From Syntrophomonadaceae bacterium (GTDB lineage: Bacteria > Bacillota > Syntrophomonadia > Syntrophomonadales > Syntrophomonadaceae), in assembly GCA_028683995.1 (NCBI GenBank), contig JAQUGU010000053.1, positions 1 through 9,651 on the forward strand: a stretch of 9,651 bases of DNA. The letters run 5' to 3'. The notes under the pieces are model-generated. The model did not search any database, was not told the origin of the DNA, and saw nothing but the letters and a program-made list of their open reading frames with translations. Below, piece by piece: positions 1 to 6,974 of the stretch (positions are counted from its first letter, which is position 1; the number at the start of each line of letters is the position of its first letter). The translations under genes and the position numbers were made by a program.

Positions 1-279
1 GCTGTCCTTGCTGAGGCGGTCTCTGCTGAGACGGTCTCTGCTGTCCCTGCTGAGACGGTCTCTGCTGTCCCTGCTGAAGCGGTCTCTGCTGTCCCTGCTG
101 AGGCGGTCTCTGCTGTCCTTGCTGAGGCGATCTCTGCTGTCCTTGCTGAGGCGGTCTCTGCTGTCCCTGCTGAGGCGGTCTCTGCTGTCCCTGCTGAGGC
201 GGTCTCTGCTGTCCCTGCTGAGACGGTCTCTGCTGTCCTTGCTGAGGCGGTCTCTGCTGTCCTTGCTGAGGCGGTCTCT
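1..279. repeat. In-frame 24-bp tandem repeat inside infB
   Basis: Eleven full 24-base units and one 15-base short unit (25-39) stand head to tail and continue to, and probably past, the window edge. Read on the minus strand, each unit encodes RPPQQGQQ, with variants RPSQQ, RPLQQ and RSPQQ. Differences between units are single bases, several of them synonymous (for example CAG versus CAA), and every unit, including the short one, is a multiple of three, so the reading frame is kept. There are no spacers, so this is not a CRISPR array. The encoded stretch should be disordered, glutamine/proline-rich and positively charged. Confidence 0.95.
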
Positions 280-853
280 GCTGCGATGGTGCAGGAGGCC
301 TTTTTACGTTTTCGACCCGCTTTTCACCCAGGGGTTCCTGCTTTTGCTGTCTCTCTATAACTGGTCGGTCGTCCCTTTTAAATCGTCCCTGATCACGCTG
401 AGCAGAATCTACTTTGTTTTCCGGTTGCATAATCCTTTCCGGTGGACGTCTATCCGGTTCTACTCTCCCTGGAGGTCGCCTATCGTCCCTCTGAGGTTTT
501 ACTGCGGGTTTATTAAGTATTCTTTCACTACCTGCGGCAGGACGCTCTGTCCTGGCAGATTCACTCTTAACCGGCCGATCTATCTTAGAGGCGGTCTGTG
601 GTTGTTGCCGGCTTTTTACCCCGGTTTCCGGCGCTTTGCCCTCGGGAACACCTGCACTATCCCTTTTCGCGGCCTTTTCTTTTTTACTGGGTGATTTTTC
701 TCCCAGTTGTTTCTTAACCCAGTTAGCCTGAGAATCCTCCAGAGTGCTCATATGGTTCTTAACATCCAAACCCATATTCAGCAAAACATCAACCATATCC
801 TTACTGGACATCCCCAGGTCTTTAGCTAACTCATGTACTCTTACTTTGGCCAT
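1..853 (-). CDS. infB: Translation initiation factor IF-2, N-terminal part (runs off the left edge)
   Basis: IF-2 is the GTPase that brings initiator fMet-tRNA to the 30S subunit and promotes subunit joining. Only the first 284 codons are visible; the GTPase and tRNA-binding domains lie beyond position 1. The ATG at 851-853 begins MAKVRVHELAKDLGMSSKDM, the hallmark of the small helical IF2_N domain (about residues 1-54). A charged, low-complexity linker rich in K, R, P, E and Q follows (about 55-191), and then tandem RPPQQGQQ repeats (about 192-284) that continue to the window edge. Long disordered linkers of variable sequence are normal between IF2_N and the G domain; regular tandem repeats are less usual. 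The start overlaps the end of ylxQ by 13 bases, which suggests translational coupling; a GGGGGTGG stretch four bases upstream is the likely ribosome binding site. The family assignment is secure. The length and copy number beyond the edge are unknown. Confidence 0.95.
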   Translation of the reverse strand, partial: MAKVRVHELAKDLGMSSKDMVDVLLNMGLDVKNHMSTLEDSQANWVKKQLGEKSPSKKEKAAKRDSAGVPEGKAPETGVKSRQQPQTASKIDRPVKSESARTERPAAGSERILNKPAVKPQRDDRRPPGRVEPDRRPPERIMQPENKVDSAQRDQGRFKRDDRPVIERQQKQEPLGEKRVENVKRPPAPSQQRPPQQGQQRPPQQGQQRPSQQGQQRPPQQGQQRPPQQGQQRPPQQGQQRSPQQGQQRPPQQGQQRPLQQGQQRPSQQGQQRPSQQRPPQQGQ

Positions 854-1197
854 TCAACCACCCCCGTACTATTTAACCCTTCTCCCCTCGACTTTACCAG
901 TTCAATAATAGAATTCGCCATTCCCGGCTCATTTATAGTAACGGCCACCCGGTAAGCTTTTCCTGCCGAGGCACCGAGTTCAAATTTATTCCCCAAAGTT
1001 ATCCAGGGTATTTTTTGTTTCATACAGACAGTAATCAAGGATTTCCGGGTATTCTCGGAAATGTCACAGCTCATAACCAACAGATAAGCCCGCTTTCTGG
1101 TCAAACTGGATGTTGCTGCCATGGTTCCCGAAGATATTTTCCCGGCCTTCTGGGCAAAACCTATCATACTATAAATTTTTTGCAAAGCATCACACAC
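841..1197 (-). CDS. ylxQ: YlxQ, L7Ae-family K-turn RNA-binding protein
   Basis: This is a 118-residue protein of the ribosomal L7Ae/L30e/Gadd45 fold, found between ylxR and infB in Gram-positive bacteria. Members bind kink-turn RNA; the cellular role of YlxQ is not settled. The visible family signature is IGFAQKAGKISSG near the N-terminus (about residues 12-24), followed by the RAYLLVMSCDISENTRK segment and the GKAYRVAV segment near the end of the fold. The start is uncertain: GTG at 1195-1197 gives the expected N-terminus but has almost no Shine-Dalgarno. A TTG four codons later (1183-1185) has an AGGTG nine bases upstream. An AT-rich repeat occupies the usual ribosome binding region. The end overlaps infB by 13 bases. 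The assignment is based on motif and position. Confidence 0.9.
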   Translation of the reverse strand: MCDALQKIYSMIGFAQKAGKISSGTMAATSSLTRKRAYLLVMSCDISENTRKSLITVCMKQKIPWITLGNKFELGASAGKAYRVAVTINEPGMANSIIELVKSRGEGLNSTGVVEWPK

Positions 1198-1202
1198 CTA
1201 TT

Positions 1203-1235
1203 AGAATTTAGAATTAAAAATTAAGAATTTAGAAT
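1203..1235. repeat. AT-rich direct repeat between rnpM and ylxQ
   Basis: A 12-base sequence, AGAATTTAGAAT, occurs at 1203-1214 and again at 1224-1235, separated by the A/T-only stretch TAAAAATTA. The right copy encodes the last residues of RnpM (ILNS). The left copy lies in the short gap before ylxQ and replaces any normal Shine-Dalgarno there. Slippage or a small insertion is plausible. Similar AATTCTAAATTC-type strings are common in AT-rich intergenic DNA, so significance is limited. Confidence 0.6.
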
Positions 1236-1490
1236 CTGCTGTTTTAGTCTATCTATAACTTCATCAGGAATATCATGTTCCAAGGCCTTTTGCAGGTGTT
1301 TACCCTTTATGGCTTGGTGCAGGCAATCAAGCTGGGGGCAAATATATGCACCACGGCCTGATTTTTTACCGCTTTGGTCAATTTCAACGCTACCTTCCGG
1401 AGTGCGCACTATTCTGAATAGTTCCTTTTTATTCTTCATTTGTCTGCATCCCACACACATACGCAGGGGGATTTTACGAGTCCTGACCAT
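1221..1490 (-). CDS. rnpM: RnpM (YlxR), RNase P modulator, DUF448 family
   Basis: This 89-residue basic RNA-binding protein belongs to the YlxR/DUF448 family. In Bacillus subtilis the homologue binds the RNase P RNA and lowers RNase P activity in vitro, hence RnpM. The diagnostic N-terminal motif RMCVGCRQMKNKKELFRIVR (residues 10-29) is intact, as are the GKKSGRGAYIC segment (about 41-51) and the basic patch after it. The length is normal. The ATG at 1488-1490 lies inside the end of nusA (17-base overlap), with GGAGGAGG nine bases upstream inside nusA, so translation is probably coupled to nusA. Its place between nusA and ylxQ is the family's standard location. Confidence 0.93.
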   Translation of the reverse strand: MVRTRKIPLRMCVGCRQMKNKKELFRIVRTPEGSVEIDQSGKKSGRGAYICPQLDCLHQAIKGKHLQKALEHDIPDEVIDRLKQQILNS

Positions 1491-2538
1491 CTATGTCGGC
1501 CTCCTCCATAAACTGGCTCTCATTTTTGATATCCACTTTCCAACCGGTAAGTTTAGCTGCCAAACGAGCATTTTGTCCTTCTTTACCAATGGCCAGGGAT
1601 AGCTGGTAATCCGGAACCACAACGGTAGCCATTTTAGCGTCCTCATTGACATACACCGCCAGCACTTTGGCCGGACTGAGGGCATTGGCTATATATTTTT
1701 CCGGATCCTTATCATACTTAATAATATCAATTTTTTCTCCATCCAGTTCAGCAACTATATTCTGAACCCTGAGTCCCCTGGGTCCCACACAGGCACCAAC
1801 CGAGTCGACCCTTTCGTCCAGTGAGTGTACAGCTATCTTGGAACGGGAACCAGCCTCCCGGGCAATAGATTTAATCTCTACCACCCCATCATAAATCTCC
1901 GGTACTTCCAATTCAAATAATCGCCGCAAGAAGTAGGCGTTAGTTCTGGATACAAATATATTAGGCCCCTTGGAAGTATTCTTAACTTCATAAATATAGG
2001 CTTTTATTCTCTGCCCTATTTCATACCTTTCTCCATTAATCTGGTCTGAAGTAAGCATAATGCCTTCGGTTCTTCCTAATGTGATATAAACGGTTCGCGC
2101 CTCAACACGTTGAATAGTACCGGTAACGATTTCTCCTTCTCGTTCCAAGAACTCCTCATATATCAGACTTCTCTCCGCCTCCCGCAGTTTCTGTATAACC
2201 ACCTGTTTGGCAGTCTGAGCAGCTATGCGTCCAAAATTAGTTGGAGTTGCTTCTACATATACCATATCCTCTATTTTGCAATCGGGGTAAAGTTCCCGGG
2301 CTTCAGGCAATTCTATCTCCATGCGGGAGTCCTGTACCTCGTCAACCACTTTTTTCTGGGAAAAGACTTTTACATCACCACTTAAATCATTGAATTCTAC
2401 ACTCACACTCTGGGTGGTGCCGAAGTTTTTCTTATAGGCGGTATTCAGTGCTGCTTTTATAGCTTCGATGAGAGCAACTTTGGGGATGCCACGTTCTTTT
2501 TCTATTTCGTGCAATGCCTGTATCAATTCATTAGACAT
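1474..2538 (-). CDS. nusA: Transcription termination/antitermination factor NusA
   Basis: NusA binds RNA polymerase and nascent RNA, promotes pausing and intrinsic termination, and takes part in antitermination. The 354-residue protein has the Firmicutes layout: an RNA polymerase-binding N-terminal domain (about 1-125), an S1 domain (about 134-198, beginning GEIVTGTIQRVEARTVYITL), KH1 (about 218-290, with the GPRG loop at 252-255) and KH2 (about 291-340, with GKEGQN at 318-323). It has no C-terminal acidic repeats of the proteobacterial kind, as expected. The ATG at 2536-2538 has a near-perfect AAGGAGG seven bases upstream. It starts 12 bases after rimP and overlaps rnpM. A weak terminator upstream of rimP may be a target of NusA autoregulation. 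Confidence 0.97.
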   Translation of the reverse strand: MSNELIQALHEIEKERGIPKVALIEAIKAALNTAYKKNFGTTQSVSVEFNDLSGDVKVFSQKKVVDEVQDSRMEIELPEARELYPDCKIEDMVYVEATPTNFGRIAAQTAKQVVIQKLREAERSLIYEEFLEREGEIVTGTIQRVEARTVYITLGRTEGIMLTSDQINGERYEIGQRIKAYIYEVKNTSKGPNIFVSRTNAYFLRRLFELEVPEIYDGVVEIKSIAREAGSRSKIAVHSLDERVDSVGACVGPRGLRVQNIVAELDGEKIDIIKYDKDPEKYIANALSPAKVLAVYVNEDAKMATVVVPDYQLSLAIGKEGQNARLAAKLTGWKVDIKNESQFMEEADIDGQDS

Positions 2539-2545
2539 TGTTTTT

Positions 2546-2552
2546 CCTCCTT
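2546..2552 (-). promoter_or_regulatory. Strong Shine-Dalgarno of nusA overlapping the rimP stop
   Basis: On the minus strand AAGGAGG sits seven bases before the nusA ATG. The TAA stop of rimP (2551-2553) shares bases with it. Ribosomes ending rimP are therefore placed directly on the nusA initiation site. Confidence 0.85.
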
Positions 2553-3006
2553 AATAATCCGGATGTAGTCTTACCGTGGAAAGCAATTCCCGCGGAAGAT
2601 CCAGGATATTCTCTTCTACTTTCACCTGGATATATTTATGATTTACCCCTGTAAGAACTCCACTGATTTTTTTGGGGCCGTCATATTCTTTAAGCATTTT
2701 AATTTTTACCATATATCCCTGAAAACGCAGGAAATCCTTATCGTGTTTTAAAGGACGATCCAGACCAGGTGAAGAAACTTCTAAATGGTCATAATAAAAA
2801 TCACCTTCGTCTACCAGGGGTTTAACCATACGGGTTACCTGAGTACAAAGATTCAGATCAACTCCCGTTTCACTATCTATAAAGATTCGCAGCATTTGAT
2901 CCCGGTTTTCTTTACGATACTCAAGTGCAACCAGCTCTATATTATGTGGCTCCAGTTCCGTCTCAATCAATGTTTCGAGGTTCTGTACCTTTCCCAGTAA
3001 AATCAC
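2551..3006 (-). CDS. rimP: Ribosome maturation factor RimP
   Basis: RimP (YlxS) is needed for maturation of the 30S subunit. The 151-residue protein has the usual alpha/beta N-terminal domain, with the signature EVSSPGLDRPL at residues 76-86 and the RIFIDSETGVDL strand/turn at about 40-51, then a C-terminal SH3-like domain (about 90-151). The length matches the family. The start is GTG at 3004-3006. No other ATG, GTG or TTG lies in frame just upstream, and the only ribosome-binding-like sequence is a G-run directly adjoining the start, so initiation looks weak. It is the first gene of the rimP-nusA-rnpM-ylxQ-infB block, preceded by a 141-base gap with a promoter-like sequence and a terminator hairpin. 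Confidence 0.93.
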   Translation of the reverse strand: MILLGKVQNLETLIETELEPHNIELVALEYRKENRDQMLRIFIDSETGVDLNLCTQVTRMVKPLVDEGDFYYDHLEVSSPGLDRPLKHDKDFLRFQGYMVKIKMLKEYDGPKKISGVLTGVNHKYIQVKVEENILDLPRELLSTVRLHPDY

Positions 3007-3040
3007 CCCCAGTAGTTTTTTATCAACTAACGTTGCACTA

Positions 3041-3069
3041 CAATAGAAAAAGTGGGCAGAAACCCACTT
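3041..3069 (-). terminator. Intrinsic terminator / candidate attenuator upstream of rimP
   Basis: On the minus strand a 7-bp stem, AAGTGGG (3069-3063) with CCCACTT (3056-3050), closes a 6-base loop and is followed by TTTCTATTG. The U-tract is short and interrupted (five U counting the stem end, then C, U, A, U, U), so it is a moderate to weak terminator. It lies after polC and 44 bases before rimP. It could end polC transcripts, act as a leader attenuator for rimP-nusA-infB, or both. Confidence 0.65.
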
Positions 3070-3099
3070 GTGATAACAGATATTAGTAAGCTTAGTATG

Positions 3100-3129
3100 A
3101 GTATATCATAATGCTGCTAATTTATACAA
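3100..3129 (-). promoter_or_regulatory. Possible extended -10 promoter for rimP-nusA-infB
   Basis: On the minus strand TTGTAT (3129-3124, a 3/6 match to the -35 consensus) is followed after 18 bases by TATACT (3105-3100, 5/6 to the -10 consensus). TGA immediately precedes the -10, giving an extended TGn element. Transcription would start near 3093 and cross the hairpin at 3069-3050 before reaching rimP. This is a prediction by eye; AT-rich gaps often contain such matches. Confidence 0.4.
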
Positions 3130-3147
3130 GTAAGAGAAGACACAACC

Positions 3148-6100
3148 CTAGGCAAAAAGATTTATTTGGCTGCTTTCCGGAAGAGCATGAAAACAATTGC
3201 TTTGCTTAAGTACTTCCATTGCGGTCTTGTTCAGGCGGGTTCGCTGCTGAAAATCCTCAACTGATACAAAACTTCCCCCGGCCCTGGCCTCTACAATGCT
3301 TTGAGCAGCAGCAGAGCCTACATTGGGTAATGCGGAAAAAGGAAATAGCAGACCCTCTTTATTAACAATAAAACGGTGGGCGTCAGAGCCATAAAGGTCA
3401 ACTGGATAAAACTTGAAACCCCGTGCGTTCATTTCCAGTGCCAGTTCCAGCACCGGCAGCAGCTTCTTTTCTTTCTGGGGAGCCTTAAATCCCATCCGGT
3501 TAATCTCTTGTATCCTCCGGGTTATATTATCAATGCCCCCAAGCATAGTTTCGGCTTCAAAATCTTCAGCCCGGATACTGAAAAAACTGGCGTAAAACTC
3601 CCGGGGATAATTAACTTTAAAATAGGCAATACGAAAGGCCATCATAACATAAGCTACTGCATGGGCCTTGGGAAACATGTACTTAATTTTTTGACAGGAT
3701 TCAATATACCAGGGTGGTATATGACACTCCTGCATTATATCAACCTGCTTATCCTTTAATCCTTTTCCTTTACGGACACTTTCCATGATTTGGAAAGCCT
3801 GGTTTTCCTTAATCCCCTGCTGGATTAAATAAATCATAATATCATCCCGAGTACAAATAACCTCATTAAGACTGGCTATTTCACCTTCAATCAAGGTTTG
3901 AGCATTATTAAGCCAGACATCGGTGCCATGAGAAAGCCCGCTTATTCTTACCAGTTCGGAAAAAGTCGTGGGCCTGGTTGCCTCCAACATCTGCCGGACA
4001 AAGCGGGTACCAAACTCAGGGATCCCATAAGTCCCAACACTGGAACCAATATCATCGGGAGTAACCCCCAGAGGCTCTACGGAAGAAAAAATAGCCATGG
4101 TCTGCTTATCGTCCAGGCGTATACCAGCCGCTTTTACACCGGTGAGATCCTCTAACTGCTTAATAACCGTGGGATCATCATGACCCAGAATGTCCAGTTT
4201 AACCAGCTGTTCCCCAATAGCATGATATTCAAAGTGGGTAGTTATTACCCCGGATTTCTTGTTATCGGCCGGGTGCTGCAAAGGAGTAAACTCAAGTATA
4301 TCATGATCCTGGGGAACCACGATAAGCCCACCAGGATGCTGCCCGGTAGTTCTCCTTACCCCGGTAATACCATGAACCAGGCGGTCTACCTCCGAGTTCT
4401 TGATGGCGACCTGTTTTTGCTCGGCATATTTTTTGACAAATCCATAAGCAGTTCGCTCGGCAATAGTAGAAATAGTACCAGCCCTAAATACATTCTCACT
4501 GCCAAATAATTCTTCTACATACTGGTGCGCCTTGCTTTGATAATCTCCAGAGAAGTTTAAATCAATATCCGGTACTTTATCGCCTTCAAAACCCAGGAAG
4601 GTCTCAAAAGGTATATCAAACCCGTCATTACGCATACTGTTGCCGCACGAAGGACAATTTCCACGTTCCAGGTCAACACCACAGCCTACCGGAGCATCCA
4701 GAATGATTTCACAATATGAACAGGAGGGACAAAGGCGATGCGGAGGTAGTGGATTAACCTCGGTTATTCCAGTCAAATAAGCAACCATAGAAGAACCCAC
4801 CGAGCCTCTGGAGCCTACCAGGTAACCGTCCTGATTGGACTTCTTGACTAACTTGTGGGCAATAAGGTAGAGCACGCTAAATCCATGCCGGGTAATGGAA
4901 TCCAGTTCCCGCTCAATCCTGGCTTTTATCGCTTCTGGAATCTTATCACCATAAAGTTTGTAAGCTCCTTCCCAGGTAAGTTTTATTATATCTTCCTCAG
5001 CCGAGTCGATTTTAGGAGGATAAAAACCGCCCGGTACCGGTTGCAACACCTCTATCATTTCGTTAATTAAACTGGGATTGTCAATAACCACCGCCTGAGC
5101 TTCGTCATTTCCCAGATAAGAAAACTCCTCCAGCATTTCTGCAGTAGTTTTAAAAAACAGGGGGGCTTGGGCCTCGGCGTCTTCATAGCCCTGACCAGAT
5201 TGAATAATTCTGCGATACACCTCGTCCTGAGGATCTAAAAAATGCACATCACCAGTAGCCACAACCGGCTTCTTAAGTCGTTTCCCCAGCTCAACAATAC
5301 GCCGGTTTAATTGTTGCAAGTATTCCTGGTCCTCAGCCCGACCCTCGCGGATAAGAAAATCATTATTAGCCAGGGGCTGTATTTCTAAATAATCATAGAA
5401 TACTGCTATCTTTTCCAGATCCTGTTCATCTCCACCATCAAGCAAAGCCTGGTATAGTTCCCCAGCTTCACAGGCTGAGCCCAGCAGAATCCCCTCCCGG
5501 TGCTCCTCCAGTTCCTGACGCGGGATACGGGGCTGGCGGTAAAAATAATTCATATAAGATGTGCTGACCAGATGATACAGGTTTCTTAAACCAGTCTGGT
5601 TACGGGCCAATAAAACAATATGATAGGGAGTATCCTTTTTATCATCTTCCACCAGATATCCTTCCACTCCATAAATCACCTTGATTTTATGTTCCAGAGA
5701 TGCCTGGTGGGCTTCGGGAAAAGCCTGGGCGCAACCGTGATCGGTTATGGTAATAGCGGGATGCTGCCACTCTGCCGCCCTTGCAATCAGAGCAGATATA
5801 TTACACAAACCATCCATAGCGCTCATTTTAGTGTGGGCATGCAACTCAATCCGTTTTTGCCTGACATCATCGCTTCTAACTTTTTTCTGTGCCGGAAGGT
5901 AGGCTTCCAGAAATAGCACCAGTTCACGGGCAATATCATCATAGCGCAGGTTACCAGTGGCTTTTATCCACTGGCCCTCTTCTATCCGATCCTCATCCAG
6001 GGTATCCAGAAATGTTTTAATCATTAGGGAGTCGCTGTAATCGGTTAGATAATAGGTAACAACATAATTATTACCCCGGATTTTGCTTATTTCTTTCTTC

Positions 6101-6777
6101 CATACCTCGCCTTCTACCACTACCGTTTTCAGGCCTTCCTGTAAATCGGATAATTTTATAGCTTCCTGCTGCTTCAGTAATTCCCGCTTCCGCTTATCTT
6201 TTTTCCCCGTCTGTCTTGAAGCCCGGCCATAGTCCTTTGTTTCTAAAACTTCGGCTTTTTGTCCTGCATTAATAGTATCACTAGGGATCTCTTGCTCATT
6301 ACCATTACCAAGCACTCTAACCAGTACCCGCAGGCTGTATTCCTCCTGAAACCAGTTGGCCAGGTAATCACATACCTGTTTTTCTATAATATAGTCATAT
6401 ACTTCTTCATCCATAGTTAAGATGTCTAATCGCTCACCTGTGCAGTTCCATTCTATACGGTCGATAAATTTACCGTCAGCAAAAAAGGAGGAGGATAATT
6501 CCTCCCTCCTGCTGCTAATAATTTCATTTATCCGGCGGGAAGGATCAGATAGCAACGGAATAATCTCTAGATAATCCAGGTAGGATATATGCTCTAGTAT
6601 TTCTTTTACCGTATGGCGAACAGTCTCGGCGGGCAGGGTATCGTTAACCTGAACATATATAAACCAGGCTTTACTACGGGAATGGACTTCAATTTTATGT
6701 ATTCTGGCGTTCTGCCATACCACCAGCGCATCTTTCCCGGTAATTTCCTTATAAAAAGAGGAAAAATCACGTATCAC
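3148..6777 (-). CDS. polC: DNA polymerase III PolC-type alpha subunit lacking the proofreading exonuclease domain
   Basis: PolC is the main replicative DNA polymerase of low-GC Gram-positives. Visible order: N-terminal domain (about 1-200) with a basic linker, OB fold (about 210-295), PHP domain (about 308-590), then palm/thumb/fingers and duplex-binding parts to the end. Catalytic aspartates are D737 and D739 in PDIDLNFSG and D862 in KLDILGHDDP. Zinc cysteines are C683, C686, C708 and C711. The tail QINLF (1204-1208) is the sliding-clamp motif. The protein is about 1209 residues against about 1430-1440 in Bacillus. The deficit is the DEDD exonuclease normally inserted in PHP: IYGVEGYLVED runs within a few residues into TPYHIVLLARN, with no FDVETTGL-type motif anywhere. 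PHP metal residues H313, H315, D346, H347, E372, H386, C436, D510 and H512 are all present. I chose GTG at 6775-6777, seven bases from GGAGG; TTG at 6778-6780 has only four. Confidence 0.96.
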   Translation of the reverse strand: MIRDFSSFYKEITGKDALVVWQNARIHKIEVHSRSKAWFIYVQVNDTLPAETVRHTVKEILEHISYLDYLEIIPLLSDPSRRINEIISSRREELSSSFFADGKFIDRIEWNCTGERLDILTMDEEVYDYIIEKQVCDYLANWFQEEYSLRVLVRVLGNGNEQEIPSDTINAGQKAEVLETKDYGRASRQTGKKDKRKRELLKQQEAIKLSDLQEGLKTVVVEGEVWKKEISKIRGNNYVVTYYLTDYSDSLMIKTFLDTLDEDRIEEGQWIKATGNLRYDDIARELVLFLEAYLPAQKKVRSDDVRQKRIELHAHTKMSAMDGLCNISALIARAAEWQHPAITITDHGCAQAFPEAHQASLEHKIKVIYGVEGYLVEDDKKDTPYHIVLLARNQTGLRNLYHLVSTSYMNYFYRQPRIPRQELEEHREGILLGSACEAGELYQALLDGGDEQDLEKIAVFYDYLEIQPLANNDFLIREGRAEDQEYLQQLNRRIVELGKRLKKPVVATGDVHFLDPQDEVYRRIIQSGQGYEDAEAQAPLFFKTTAEMLEEFSYLGNDEAQAVVIDNPSLINEMIEVLQPVPGGFYPPKIDSAEEDIIKLTWEGAYKLYGDKIPEAIKARIERELDSITRHGFSVLYLIAHKLVKKSNQDGYLVGSRGSVGSSMVAYLTGITEVNPLPPHRLCPSCSYCEIILDAPVGCGVDLERGNCPSCGNSMRNDGFDIPFETFLGFEGDKVPDIDLNFSGDYQSKAHQYVEELFGSENVFRAGTISTIAERTAYGFVKKYAEQKQVAIKNSEVDRLVHGITGVRRTTGQHPGGLIVVPQDHDILEFTPLQHPADNKKSGVITTHFEYHAIGEQLVKLDILGHDDPTVIKQLEDLTGVKAAGIRLDDKQTMAIFSSVEPLGVTPDDIGSSVGTYGIPEFGTRFVRQMLEATRPTTFSELVRISGLSHGTDVWLNNAQTLIEGEIASLNEVICTRDDIMIYLIQQGIKENQAFQIMESVRKGKGLKDKQVDIMQECHIPPWYIESCQKIKYMFPKAHAVAYVMMAFRIAYFKVNYPREFYASFFSIRAEDFEAETMLGGIDNITRRIQEINRMGFKAPQKEKKLLPVLELALEMNARGFKFYPVDLYGSDAHRFIVNKEGLLFPFSALPNVGSAAAQSIVEARAGGSFVSVEDFQQRTRLNKTAMEVLKQSNCFHALPESSQINLFA

Positions 6778-6784
6778 CAAAATA

Positions 6785-6789
6785 CCTCC
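6785..6789 (-). promoter_or_regulatory. polC Shine-Dalgarno deciding between TTG and GTG starts
   Basis: GGAGG on the minus strand is four bases from the adjacent TTG (6780-6778) and seven from the following GTG (6777-6775). The spacing favours GTG. The difference is one residue. Confidence 0.6.
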
Positions 6790-6868
6790 AAGTAATTAGA
6801 AAATAGATTTTTTATGATTAACGCGGATTTTTGTTATAACTTTAAGGATGCAGATTTATGTAGTTTTT

Positions 6869-6894
6869 GTAGGGGCAGACCCGTGTGTCTGCCC
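6869..6894 (+). repeat. REP-like unit, left copy
   Basis: GTAG (6869-6872) is followed by GGGCAGAC (6873-6880), a 6-base loop and GTCTGCCC (6887-6894), an 8-bp perfect stem. Confidence 0.75.
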
Positions 6895-6948
6895 GACCGA
6901 CCACTGGCCCCTGAAGGTTGAATCCCGTTGCATAAAGCTGCCTATTCC

Positions 6949-6974
6949 GGGCGAACACATGGGTTCGCCCCTAC
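6949..6974 (-). repeat. REP-like unit, right copy (inverted)
   Basis: On the minus strand GTAG (6974-6971) is followed by GGGCGAAC (6970-6963), a 6-base loop and GTTCGCCC (6956-6949), an 8-bp perfect stem. It differs from the left copy by paired changes that keep the stem intact. Confidence 0.75.

Noticed and set aside
1..279. Possible CRISPR array
   Set aside because: The units are 24 bases, directly adjoining with no spacers, and encode an in-frame peptide repeat.
8..694. Plus-strand ORF encoding LLRRSLLS repeats
   Set aside because: It is the antisense of the infB tandem repeat and linker. The minus strand has the IF2_N start, family motifs and operon context.
1491..1685. Small minus-strand ORF inside nusA
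   Set aside because: Frame-shifted shadow of the NusA KH2 region, with no family features.
3148..6777. polC as a frameshifted or broken gene because it is short
   Set aside because: The frame is open throughout, the catalytic, zinc, PHP and clamp motifs are intact, and the missing length falls at one domain boundary.
6949..6970. Right REP hairpin as a terminator of the mgtC-like gene
   Set aside because: The stem is GC-rich but is not followed by a U-tract on the minus strand; the GTAG and inverted pairing fit a REP unit better.
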